The translations under genes were made by a program, and so were the position numbers. Shown here one piece after another: positions 47,512 to 57,100 of a stretch of 64,000 nt of DNA. Position 1 is the first letter of the stretch. Every line of letters starts with the position of its first letter. The notes beneath the pieces are model-generated. The model ran no database searches and was not told the origin of the DNA. It worked only from the letters and a program-made list of their open reading frames with translations. Source of the DNA: Altericroceibacterium indicum (GTDB taxonomy: Bacteria; Pseudomonadota; Alphaproteobacteria; Sphingomonadales; Sphingomonadaceae); assembly GCF_009828105.1 (NCBI RefSeq), contig NZ_WTYQ01000002.1:1-64000 (forward strand), read 5' to 3'.

Positions 47512-48822
47512 TCACAGTGAAGTCTTCGCCACAAGCCTTTGAAAATCTTCCCCTGTCATCGGCCTTGCGCTCAGGAAACCCTGATAACTCTCACAGCCTT
47601 CTTCTGCGATGACACTGAGTTGCTCGGCAGTCTCGATCCCCTCAGCTATGACGAGAAGGTCGAGCGCTTGGGCCATGGCGATGATACCACGAAACACCGC
47701 AAGGTCGCGTGCATCATGGGTGATGCCTTCCACCATTGAGCGGTCAAGCTTCAAATAATGGAGCGGCAATTGCTTGAGATAGCGAAAATTGCAGAATCCA
47801 GCACCGAAATCATCCAATGCAATCCGCATTCCCAATGCTGCCAATTGCGCCAATTGCATGGCTGAACGATCCAACTCGGTCACCAGCGTATGTTCGGTAA
47901 TTTCCAGGGTAAGGCGTTCAATCGGAAAGCCAGCATCATTGACTGTCGCGATAAACTCTTCCGCAAAATTGCCCGACGCCAGATCAGCAGGCGTGACATT
48001 GAGTGAAAGGCGCAAGGATTTGGGCCAGGGCACTGCCCCAGCAATCGCCTTGCGAACAATATGGCGGGATAATTGGCTCACATGGTCGGCCCGCTCAGCT
48101 ATGGCAAACAGAGCCGTGGCACCGATGCGCCCTAATTCAGGATGTTGCCAACGCGCCAGCGCTTCTGCTCCCAGCAACTTCCCATCAGCCGCAGAGAATT
48201 GTGGCTGGTAGAAGATTTGAATTTCATCCCGGTCGAGCGCCGTCAAAAGATCGGCTTCGAGCAATTGCGTTGGCCGCCCTGCTAACATGATATTGCGATC
48301 AGCCCATAATAATCGCGCACCCGATTGAACCTGCAGGCTCCTTTGCGCGTCTTCGAGGTGGGCAAACATCTCACCCGCAGAATCTATCACGCCGCCATAA
48401 AGCACTGCACGAGGTGACAATCTGACGATTCCTGCTTCAGGATTACGGATCGGAACCGCAATACGCTCCAACAGTTCTTCCGCCAGCCATTGCCACCGTT
48501 CCCGGCTGCAAGGCTTGGAGCTGGCGAGCAGGAAACTGCCGCCCTTGATCCGCGAAACCAACACAGGCCCAACCGCGTCACCTTCAGCAAATCGCTGGAT
48601 ACGGGCAGCCACTTCAACCAAAGCACTGTCACCAGCTTCTTCGCCATAAGCAAGATTGACCGTATCAAACCGGTTGAGCCCAATCAGCGTAGCATGAACG
48701 AAGGGACGCTCCCCCGCTTCTCCGCGCCAGGAATCGATTGCTTCCATAGCGGAAAAGCCGGAAACCAAACCGGTCAACAAATCACGCTGCAGTTCATCGT
48801 CATACATGATGGGGCTCAACAT
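47512..48822 (-). CDS. Degenerate GGDEF plus EAL domain c-di-GMP phosphodiesterase
   Basis: A 436-residue cytoplasmic protein. The N-terminal GGDEF-like domain (about 1-165) has RIKGGSFLL where the active motif should be, so diguanylate cyclase activity is not expected. The EAL domain (about 185-430) begins LLTALDRDEIQIFYQPQF and has GAEALARWQHPELG, the DDFGAGFCNFRYLKQLP loop and LKLDRSMVEGI. Key EAL residues (E of EAL, DDFG, LKLD) are present, so phosphodiesterase activity is likely. No membrane or sensor domain is present. Confidence 0.85.
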   Translation of the reverse strand: MLSPIMYDDELQRDLLTGLVSGFSAMEAIDSWRGEAGERPFVHATLIGLNRFDTVNLAYGEEAGDSALVEVAARIQRFAEGDAVGPVLVSRIKGGSFLLASSKPCSRERWQWLAEELLERIAVPIRNPEAGIVRLSPRAVLYGGVIDSAGEMFAHLEDAQRSLQVQSGARLLWADRNIMLAGRPTQLLEADLLTALDRDEIQIFYQPQFSAADGKLLGAEALARWQHPELGRIGATALFAIAERADHVSQLSRHIVRKAIAGAVPWPKSLRLSLNVTPADLASGNFAEEFIATVNDAGFPIERLTLEITEHTLVTELDRSAMQLAQLAALGMRIALDDFGAGFCNFRYLKQLPLHYLKLDRSMVEGITHDARDLAVFRGIIAMAQALDLLVIAEGIETAEQLSVIAEEGCESYQGFLSARPMTGEDFQRLVAKTSL

Positions 48823-48929
48823 CAGAATGTGGTTGCCGACATCGGGACAAAAATCTCTAACAATAGTGAGTGCGTTGCAAATCGGGACGGCGCTACAGTA
48901 AGGGGGAACCCTGGGAAAGGAGGGGATTC

Positions 48930-49724
48930 ATGTCCTCTGGCAACAAGAATCACTACGAAAAGCTGGCCCTGCTGGCATCGCCATCCGAACGTGCACAAAA
49001 TGCCGCTACCGAACTGAAGCGCTCAGGCGATTGGGTTCCGGTCGAAGAGGCTGACGCTGTGGTCGTGCTTGGTGGAGATGGCTTCATGCTGCATGTTCTG
49101 CATAAGATGTTGCGCGAAAACCGTGTGATACCAGCTTACGGGCTGAACCTTGGCACAGTCGGCTTTCTCATGAATCGCTATCATAGTAGCCGCACACCAA
49201 CGCAAAAAATTGCCAAAGCGCGATCCATAGCGGTTTCACCTCTGGTTATGACTGCCATCACTCAGGACGGTGAAAGTCATCAATATTGCGCTATCAATGA
49301 AGTGTCTTTGCTGCGCGAAACGCGGCAGACGGCCAAGATCGAAGTGCTCGTGAATGGCAAGCCACGCATCGCAGAATTAGCCTGTGATGGGATTCTTCTG
49401 GCCACACCAGCCGGATCTACAGCGTATAACCTGTCCGCCAACGGTCCGATTCTTCCGCTGGATTCCCATATGCTGGCCCTCACCCCTATCAGTCCATTCC
49501 GCCCACGACGCTGGCGCGGTGCGATTCTTCCTGATCGTAGCAAAGTGACCTTTCGTATCCGGGAACCTGACAAGCGCCCTGTTGCCGCTGTTGCGGACCA
49601 ATGGGAAATTCGTGACATTGCCGAAGTTCATTTAGAAATCTCACAAACTCAAGAACTTACATTACTTTTCGACCCTGGCCACAGCCTCGATGAGCGGATC
49701 GTGACAGAACAATTCATCGTCTGA
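48930..49724 (+). CDS. nadK: NAD kinase
   Basis: A 264-residue enzyme. The ATG at 48930 follows AAAGGAGGGG, a strong ribosome binding site. The GGDGFMLHVLH motif (GGDG) is at about 48-58. The NE(V/A) motif is INEVSLLRETRQTAKIEV and the substrate loop is DGILLATPAGSTAYNLSANGP. It phosphorylates NAD to NADP. This version is somewhat short, as in other alphaproteobacteria. Confidence 0.95.
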   Translation: MSSGNKNHYEKLALLASPSERAQNAATELKRSGDWVPVEEADAVVVLGGDGFMLHVLHKMLRENRVIPAYGLNLGTVGFLMNRYHSSRTPTQKIAKARSIAVSPLVMTAITQDGESHQYCAINEVSLLRETRQTAKIEVLVNGKPRIAELACDGILLATPAGSTAYNLSANGPILPLDSHMLALTPISPFRPRRWRGAILPDRSKVTFRIREPDKRPVAAVADQWEIRDIAEVHLEISQTQELTLLFDPGHSLDERIVTEQFIV

Positions 49725-49798
49725 GTGAAATTCTCGCAAAAACCCCCTTGTCAAAACTTTCACCCCCCCATATACGCCGCTCCACCCGCAGGGGCTGC

Positions 49799-49873
49799 TC
49801 CCCGATAGCTCAGCGGTAGAGTAGGTGACTGTTAATCACTTGGTCGTTGGTTCGAATCCAACTCGGGGAGCCA
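49799..49873 (+). tRNA. tRNA-Asn (anticodon GTT)
   Basis: A 75-base tRNA including an encoded CCA. The acceptor stem pairs TCCCCGA (49799-49805) with TCGGGGA (49863-49869), the discriminator is G, and CCA is 49871-49873. The anticodon loop reads CTGTTAATC, giving GTT. The T-arm GGTTCGAATCC is standard. A short hairpin (ACACTTTC/GAAAGTGT, 49873-49891) follows directly. The 3' end is duplicated at 62621-62636. Confidence 0.97.
49858..49873 (+). other. attL-like site of an integrated island (tRNA-Asn 3' end)
   Basis: CCAACTCGGGGAGCCA at 49858-49873 is repeated exactly and in the same orientation at 62621-62636. Integration at a tRNA 3' end with duplication of that end is the usual result of tyrosine-recombinase action, and an integrase gene is directly adjacent. 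Confidence 0.8.
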
Positions 49874-49919
49874 CACTTTCTCTGAAAGTGTAGTGTTCCA
49901 GCCCTTTGCAGCCCCTTCA

Positions 49920-49948
49920 GTGTCTAACTTCTTCATCAAGTTAGACAC
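49920..49948. other. 10-bp perfect inverted repeat beside the att site
   Basis: GTGTCTAACT (49920-49929) and AGTTAGACAC (49939-49948) pair perfectly around 9 bases. It overlaps the integrase stop codon. A related AGTTAGACACC occurs at 62579-62589 near the other island end, so it may be an integrase arm-binding site rather than a terminator. Confidence 0.5.
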
Positions 49949-50895
49949 TTTGAGCTTTCTCCCACTTTGAAAGTTGGTTGATCGCACTCTCTGCAAGTGC
50001 CTTCTGATTAGCCGTGCGGATATATTCCGCCAGCGTTTCATCACGCGTCTGACCGCTGACAGACTTCATGGATGAATTTGCCATTTCCAGCTCAGCCATA
50101 CGACGCAGAGTAGCTTTGCGCAGCCCATGGGCTGAGCAATGATCTAAACCCGCTTCAGAACATGCCCGGCGGAAGAAGTTGCCAAAGCTCTCTTTGGTGA
50201 ATGGCGTCCCCTTTTTGGTGATGAGAAAGCAGGACGGGCTCGTCTCATGCGGCTTCATAGCCACAATCGCTTCAACCAGTTGCGGTGCCAGCGGCAACCA
50301 CAGGCGCTTGCCGGTCTTTTCCTGCACCACAGGAATACGGCCATCCTTGATCTGCTCCCTCCCCATGCGCACGACATCGCTTCGGCGCTGATCGGTCCAG
50401 AGAATCAATTCCATGCCCAAACGTTCACGGCTGCCAATTGGCCAACGTGCGCGAAATGTGTTGATCTCTTCTTCTGTCCAGCAATGGAAGCCGCCAGTTT
50501 TTTCTTCCCGGCGCTCCCGAACGATATCGGTGTCTTCAGCCGGGTTGTGATCGATCATGCCGATCTTCTTGGCGAAGCCGAATAGGCGGATCAGCTCTTT
50601 GCGTAATTTGCGTGCAGCGTGCACACCACCGGTCGGCCGTATTCCGGCCTTCGTTTGAACCAATGGTCTCTTCACGCTTTTTAGCGATGATCGCATCAAG
50701 GTGATGAAAGCGAACGTCCTTCACCATCCGATCGCCCCGCCCTTTGCGGAAATCTTCGATCACCGCCATCACCTTCTGTTGCGTGATCTGGGTCGGCCCA
50801 AGGCGCGTGATGGGGCTGTAGTAATAATCAACCAAGTCATCGAGCGTGCCGGGTTTCGCACGGCGAACGGGCAGCTTCGGCTCAGATCGTTGCAC
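49941..50895 (-). pseudogene. Tyrosine recombinase (integrase), frameshifted
   Basis: Two frames together give one integrase. The N-terminal part (50895 to about 50645) has the core-binding domain TLDDLVDYYYSPITRLGP and FHHLDAIIAKKREET. The C-terminal part (about 50650-49941) continues HAARKLRKELIRLFGFAKK and the catalytic domain: Arg in DQRRSDVV, HGLRK with His and the second Arg, and Tyr in LAEYIRTANQ. The usual GH before the last box is GQ here. No good start codon or N-terminal SAM-like segment is seen before 50895, so the 5' end may also be lost. The family inserts at tRNA 3' ends, which fits the site. Confidence 0.82.
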
Positions 50896-50932
50896 AGGCG
50901 GTATCGGAAGCGGGTTCAGTGGCGCTGTGCGC

Positions 50933-51402
50933 TTTGTTGTGGCGGCTCATATGCTGAGCCCCCAACGACACAGACGGACCCAGCGATCCCTTCGTCCTGG
51001 CCACACTTGCCGCCCAAACTGCAAGATCTGCTGCTCAGCGGTGAAAGCCCTGTGATAGGTCCAAAAACAGCTCAGCGGCTGCAGGAGTACCTGGACAACA
51101 TTCCAGAGCTGCCATTGGCGAGTGAGACAGATATTGAACAGCAGATCAGCCTGCTGTCGCTAGCAATATCAGGCAAGCGACCATCAAAGGAAGAAGCTCT
51201 CGCCCTCCTCGACATATTCAAAATGGTGCTGAAGCACGTTGCAAAGGTTGATCTGCAGAACGGTGTCACAGCACTGCTAGGCCGAGCGACATTCATACCA
51301 ACGCCAGCAGAGGTTCTCAAAGCACCCTTACCGTTCAAGGCAAAGCGCGAGTTCGTCATATCTCGTGCTCGCCACTTGATATGGAAACAGCAGTCAAGGT
51401 GA
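50933..51402 (+). CDS. Phage- or island-type protein fragment of unknown function
   Basis: The frame upstream to 50701 only shadows the integrase, so the coding part starts somewhere between 50930 and 51010; no good start codon is seen. The readable part (LPPKLQDLLLSGESPVIGPK, then EEALALLDIFKMVLKHVAK and FIPTPAEVLKAPLP, ending SRARHLIWKQQSR) has normal composition and looks like a real helical protein. I do not recognise it. It ends 10 bases after the boundary of the degenerate CRISPR repeat begins, so it abuts the array. It is probably a 5'-truncated remnant. Confidence 0.5.
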
Positions 51403-52744
51403 ATTACAATTTCTGAACTGCTATGCTCCGCACAAAGTCGGTAGGCTCAGTTTTGAAGTTGCAGCTGGACCGCGATTTCTGAACTGCTATGCTGGGCGCT
51501 TACACGTCCTCGCTGTGACCTTTGTTGCAGCTGGACCGCGATTTCTGAACTGCTATGCTGTCCATGATGATATTCTCCACATTTTACTGGTTGCAGCTGG
51601 ACCGCGATTTCTGAACTGCTATGCTTTCCGCGCATTGGGCAAACAAGCCAGATTTGTTGCAGCTGGACCGCGATTTCTGAACTGCTATGCTTGGGCCGAA
51701 TATCTCTCCAGAACCTGGCGGTTGCAGCTGGACCGCGATTTCTGAACTGCTATGCTCGTGCAGCACAACCACCCCACAAAATTACTGTTGCAGCTGGACC
51801 GCGATTTCTGAACTGCTATGCTGGACGCGCGGTGATCCCGTTCCGTCGGCGCGTTGCAGCTGGACCGCGATTTCTGAACTGCTATGCTAGAGCGATGGTG
51901 CTGGAAAGCCATATCTCAGTTGCAGCTGGACCGCGATTTCTGAACTGCTATGCTCGATCTATGCGCTGGCGCAGCTGCTCAGCTGTTGCAGCTGGACCGC
52001 GATTTCTGAACTGCTATGCTTCATCCTTTTTCGCATTTCGCATCGAGTAAGTTGCAGCTGGACCGCGATTTCTGAACTGCTATGCTAATATATTTTATAA
52101 CGATGCTCGATCTCCAGTTGCAGCTGGACCGCGATTTCTGAACTGCTATGCTATTTGTATGCGTTGCCCTTGGGGCTGAAGGTTGCAGCTGGACCGCGAT
52201 TTCTGAACTGCTATGCTCTCTCGTTCCACTCGCTCATTGCCCAGCATGTTGCAGCTGGACCGCGATTTCTGAACTGCTATGCTGGATAGGGACTTTACCC
52301 TCACCACTGGTGAGTTGCAGCTGGACCGCGATTTCTGAACTGCTATGCTTGCTCAGGAAATGGCCAAGGATAGCCCAAAGTTGCAGCTGGACCGCGATTT
52401 CTGAACTGCTATGCTTGAGCGCCTGGCGCAGGAACGGTCCCCCTGTTGCAGCTGGACCGCGATTTCTGAACTGCTATGCTTTGAAGGCGATCCTTTTGCT
52501 CTCCCTTTGAGTTGCAGCTGGACCGCGATTTCTGAACTGCTATGCTCGCCGCAGTTGCAGGTGATGACCTTGCCGGGTTGCAGCTGGACCGCGATTTCTG
52601 AACTGCTATGCTGATCCAGTCGCTTTCCTCGCGTTCGATCGTGTTGCAGCTGGACCGCGATTTCTGAACTGCTATGCTACGATGGATGTGTCAGTGCTGC
52701 CATATGTGGTTGCAGCTGGACCGCGATTTCTGAACTGCTATGCT
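51392..52744 (+). CRISPR. Type II-C CRISPR array: 20 full repeats plus one degenerate repeat, 20 spacers
   Basis: The 36-bp repeat starts GTTGCAGCTGGACC and ends AACTGCTATGCT. Full copies start at 51458, 51524, 51590, 51656, 51721, 51787, 51853, 51919, 51985, 52051, 52117, 52182, 52248, 52314, 52380, 52445, 52511, 52577, 52643 and 52709, all identical by eye. A degenerate copy at 51392-51427 keeps only the last 19 bases. Spacers are 30 bp, with three of 29 bp (51692, 52153, 52416); all differ. The start and end resemble the Neisseria meningitidis II-C repeat (GTTGTAGCTCCC...TGCTACAAT). TGCTATGCT at the repeat end fits an extended -10 promoter, so transcription is expected on the plus strand toward cas2. 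Confidence 0.98.
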
Positions 52745-52791
52745 CGATGTGGCACTAAAAGATTGAAAATAAATCTTTTTCCGCCACATCG
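52745..52791. promoter_or_regulatory. Two-tier palindrome at the cas-proximal array end
   Basis: Directly after the last repeat, CGATGTGGC (52745-52753) pairs with GCCACATCG (52783-52791), and inside it AAAAGATT (52757-52764) pairs with AATCTTTT (52772-52779) around a 7-base loop. It sits between the array (plus strand) and the cas2 stop (minus strand). It could stop convergent transcription from both sides or act as the leader element for spacer acquisition. The leader region is only 72 bases long. Confidence 0.6.
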
Positions 52792-52816
52792 GGGATAGTA
52801 AAAAAGCGCTGAATCA

Positions 52817-53164
52817 TCAAAAAAGGGCAAGCTGACCGGGATTCTTGCGCTGCCGCCTTCGTGATTGGCCATTGAAGCGTATGATGTTTTCATATTGCCG
52901 GTCCGTAAAACCCAGAATGTGAATGTCGCCCTTATCGGGAAGATTGCGCTCAATTCGCCTGACATAAGCTTCATATTGTTCTTTACCCGAGCAGAAGCGA
53001 ACATAGATAGAAAACTGGCTCATTTCAAAGCCTTCGTCGAGCAAATATTCTCGGAACTTTGTGGCTGCGCGCGATTCCTCCCGAGTGCCAACAGGCAAGT
53101 CGAACATTACCAGAATCCACATCAGTCGATACCCGCTAAGATGCATATCGTCATAGGCCATCAC
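52817..53164 (-). CDS. cas2: CRISPR-associated endoribonuclease Cas2
   Basis: A 115-residue protein. The GTG at 53164 overlaps the cas1 stop as GTGA; an ATG follows at 53161. The ferredoxin-like fold shows WILVMFDLPVGTREESRAATKFREYL with the conserved Asp after the first strand, then SQFSIYVRF and a C-terminal HILGFTDRQYENI strand. Cas2 forms the Cas1-Cas2 integration complex. It is the last gene of the cas9-cas1-cas2 operon. Confidence 0.96.
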   Translation of the reverse strand: MMAYDDMHLSGYRLMWILVMFDLPVGTREESRAATKFREYLLDEGFEMSQFSIYVRFCSGKEQYEAYVRRIERNLPDKGDIHILGFTDRQYENIIRFNGQSRRRQRKNPGQLALF

Positions 53165-54099
53165 CGTATCGCTGAATCGGGAATGTGAGATGCAACCGCA
53201 TTCCAGGCCAGTGGAGTGAGTGGTTGAAATAATGTGAGATTTTGTTTCTTCTGCTCAAAGCTCATTGCCAGAGACTGGGCCAGACGCTGCATCGCTACAA
53301 TGACAGGCGTATTACTACCCTGCATGTCCAAATCAGCGGAAAGAAGCGCCGCCAAACGCGCCTTTGCCAGCCCGTTCAACTCACTATCGCCGCTGCTTGT
53401 CATTTGCTGGACAGCCGCATCCACCAGTGGCCTGAACGGCTCCACCAGATCATCTGCAAGGGCAAAAGCATTGAGCCGATTGGCATGGTGCAGCCCGATG
53501 GTGGGATGCAGACCTGCCGCGACAATCGCTCGAGTAACGGCGGCACGCATCACTGTATAGCCATAATTGAGCAATGCATTGGCACCGCCGGCATCCCGAT
53601 CTCGCCTGAAATCACGGCCAAGCAGCGCCGGCCAATATCGCCGTGCAGCTTGAGCTTCCGCGTTGGCGCTATCTCCTGAACGTACCCGGTCAGCAATATG
53701 CCCTAATGCCTCACCCTCTTCACGGCCGAGCGCACTCAGCAAACTACCCTGATTACGAATTTTGGCTTGCACCACAGTTTTCCAAGCCTGTTTGCGGAAA
53801 GGTAGAGTAGATTCCCACTGCGCTCGAAACCGGGCATTCTGGGCATGGTGCCCTTCGATCGGGATCGTCATCGCAACAGGTGCGTGATTGGCCGCACAAA
53901 GTACCATCAACGCACCACGTTCAGCCAATTTCACAACCAGATTGGTTGTCCAGGTCACACCATGAGCGTGGACAATAATGGCTGCGATGTCATCCAGCGC
54001 TACGCGACCAATCTCTTCATGATCAAGGGTGACAATCAGCAATCCGCGATACGCAGACAGATGAACCTTATCAGTAGCGACATCAACGATACGATCCAT
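53161..54099 (-). CDS. cas1: CRISPR-associated integrase Cas1
   Basis: A 312-residue protein of the type II Cas1 group. The N-terminal beta domain reads VDVATDKVHLSAYRGLLIV. The catalytic domain has GGANALLNYGYTVMRAAVTRAIVAAGLHPTIGLHH with the first Glu-equivalent region, NRLNAFALADDLVEPFRP with the conserved Asp/Glu and His. It inserts new spacers. It lies 77 bases after the cas9 stop and overlaps cas2 by 4 bases. No csn2 or cas4 gene is present, which defines subtype II-C. Confidence 0.97.
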   Translation of the reverse strand: MDRIVDVATDKVHLSAYRGLLIVTLDHEEIGRVALDDIAAIIVHAHGVTWTTNLVVKLAERGALMVLCAANHAPVAMTIPIEGHHAQNARFRAQWESTLPFRKQAWKTVVQAKIRNQGSLLSALGREEGEALGHIADRVRSGDSANAEAQAARRYWPALLGRDFRRDRDAGGANALLNYGYTVMRAAVTRAIVAAGLHPTIGLHHANRLNAFALADDLVEPFRPLVDAAVQQMTSSGDSELNGLAKARLAALLSADLDMQGSNTPVIVAMQRLAQSLAMSFEQKKQNLTLFQPLTPLAWNAVASHIPDSAIR

Positions 54100-54175
54100 G
54101 TTTCATCCGCTCGCCTTACTGCCTTCAGGCAAACTTTATGAGAATAAAGTAAGTGATCGGTTAAACTATCTAATA

Positions 54176-57100
54176 TCAATCACGCGGCCCCGGGTCATGA
54201 ATATGGCCGAGTTCATCAATCCGGATTTGGCGGGCTTTCATTTTCTTCAACGATCCCGCCATTGCGCTTGTGTACTTAAAAGGATCTTGTGAATCCGCGT
54301 CTCTATTTTTTAACGCTCCGGCCTCATTGTCTTCAGCTAAAAATATCTGACCATTCCCTCCAAACTTTATCACTCTCATAATCTCAGGTTTGTCGCCATC
54401 GCGTTCCACCGCCAGCAAATCATTCTGGCGTAAACTCAGTACCTTCTTTGCCGCTGGATGCGGTTTGGCTGGCTTGAAATTGCGCTGATGTGCATCGAAC
54501 ATCGAGATGATGCTTGATTGTTCCTGACCATCGCGATCTTTCCACTTTGTCACCCATTTTCCATCAGGCAGGCGCCACACGTCAAACCGAGCGTTGGCAT
54601 CACCTTTGACCGCCTTGTAGGCCCGGCCCTCTTTATCCCGGATTGGAATAACATTGAGCGGCTCCGTTAACCGGACACGCCGGATGCCTTTGAAAGGGCC
54701 GTCTTGCTTTGCAAATTGGCGCAAAGCATTTTCAAACGCCTTGCCACTGGTGCCGCGGGTCGCTTCATATAAGGCTTCCTGCAAATGGCTGTCAGGCATA
54801 CGTTCGGGATCGATCAGGTCTTTCGGCTTCAGGCTGAGCAAGGGTTTACGTGTTACCACGATGGGCACACCCTTGGCATTTGTCCGGCCGGTTAATCCGT
54901 AGGCTGTATCGTTATGCAGGCGGCCGGATGTAACATCATGATCCTTCTCGGGCTTACCTTTTCGCCCGTGGTCAGGCTTGAAGCTGACCGTCGTTGCAAA
55001 CAGCTTTTCGCGCAGATCTTCCCGAAAACCATCCCATGGGCGTTCAAGATCAAGAAACTGGCGATCAAGATCACGCTCCTCTGCACGCCCCGCAGCCGTT
55101 GCAATTTTTTGGATCATCGCCGCATCTGTTATCCCAACCACTGCCGCGTCAATCGCGTGATGGCGGTGATCGAGACGATTTTTCGGCGCATTGCTATGTT
55201 CATTTTCTACCCAATTATGATCAGGCAGAATATCGTTTAACCCCCACAGGCGACGCAGCATCGCGGTCATCCGCCCGGTTATGGCGTAGACCCGGCGGCC
55301 TTCGTCAGGCGTATAAAGGCTTGAAAGATATTTACCTGCCAAGCGGGAGAGATATTGGGTGTCGGTCAACTGGCGGGCAATAAACCCGCCGTCGCGGTCC
55401 ACCCGCTCCATTGCATCCGGGCCGAAACGCCATTGTTTGGATTTGTGCAACCTTGCGACCTGATCCTGAACAATCGGCCAGCGCTCCGTTTGGCCCCATT
55501 GTTCCCATGGAGTACGATTGCCCTTCTGCCGATTGCAGTGCGTATGCGAAACAACCTTATTCCCCACACTGTCATCAAGGCAGCGGGAATAGGGAATGAT
55601 ATGATCGACATCCGCCGATCCATTCATCAACATTTCCAGCGAGATCATTTCCCCGCAATAGGGACAGCGCCGATCGAGCGGATTAGCAGGGTTTAGCTGT
55701 TCCCAGATGCGTAGCAACATTCGGTTGCCACCATTATCGCGCTGGCCGATTTCTTTCAGCTTCTCGCTCCGCGCTGCCGCAGCATCGGTGGTTTGCTTGA
55801 TGCGGCGATTATGCTCGGCTTTCTGTTTTTCGTTTAGCTTCAGTTCACGTGCCAGTTCGACATAGATATAGTCGGGCCGGCCATATTTACGGACGATCGC
55901 ATTCACCAGCTTGCGCAATTGGTTGAGGCCAATGTGAACGGTTGGATTGGTGATCTTGCCCCATTGGCGCTCAAGCTTATCCGTATAATCCTCTTTACCC
56001 GGTGCGATTTCACGAGCAAGCACCTCACCGTAATAAGGCAATTCCCGGTGTTCCTGACCATCGCGGAAATCACTATGGTGATAACCTGCGCCTTCGGCAG
56101 CTTGGGAATATGTGACGACATTAGCCCGAAGCTGGTCTAGAAGTGCGGTGGTTGCAGTAATTCCAAACCGCCCATACCCTTCTGGAAGATGGGCATTTGC
56201 CACGGATTCTGCCACCTCCTGATCCAGGCCATAGTTTTCTTTCAACCAGGCCAGCAGCCGCTCGGTACTTTCCTCATTCATCAGCCGATCGATAATTTTC
56301 CACTGCTGATCAGCTGAAAAGGTTGTCCAGCGCGGACCGAACCGTTTTTTATCCATCAGTTCGGCGCGGATTTCGTCTCCGATCAGTTCCTTACGATTCT
56401 CACTTTCTTTATTGAAACGCTCTGCTTCTTTGAGCTTAATGAGTTTTCCAAGCGCCTTAAAAGTAACCTTTTTCTTATCCTGCAACTTCAGAATGAGCTT
56501 ATCGCGTTCGTCCAGCGTCAGCTTGCGCGAAGGAGCGCCAGCTGACACCACTTCGAGCTGGTTGACCTCTTCATACAATCGGCGCTGCTGAAACAGAGGA
56601 TGCGCCTTAGGCAAGCGCCTCTCATCATCAGGAATACCATACCATCCGGCAAAGCTGCATTTTCCTACAACTTGAGCTTTCAAAGGTCGTTGGAAAAAGA
56701 TGATGCGATGGATCGCAGCTTTTTCTTCCTTACTCAACAGAGCTGGATAGTATGGTGCCTGCGCACTCCAGATTGCCTCGAACTCCTGTTCGTAATGCTT
56801 GCGATCTGGGTAAAAGTCATATCCATCAGCCTCAGGCCGCATTCGCACACGTTTTGTTTCGCGGCCATGCAAGAACTCGCCCAATGTACGCGCGCCAGCA
56901 TCCATCATCGCCTGGTCAAGCGCTTTAGTGCCACTCGCAATCTTGCCATCCTCATTGGCGTTTGAAACACGGTCCGCTTTCCGGTTGGATTTGAACCCAC
57001 GGCGCTGGTTCAAATGGAACAGCGCACGTCCAATCTGATGAGGTTCGAGTTTTTCGTCTAAGGCCCGTACACGAAGGGTATATGGGTCTTCACCATGAAG

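Noticed and set aside
50701-50930. 5' part of the long plus-strand frame ending at 51402
   Set aside because: This part is antisense to the integrase core-binding domain; only the portion after about 50930 looks coding.
51447-52614. Several open frames across the CRISPR array
   Set aside because: They repeat the same peptide every 22 residues and simply translate the CRISPR repeats.
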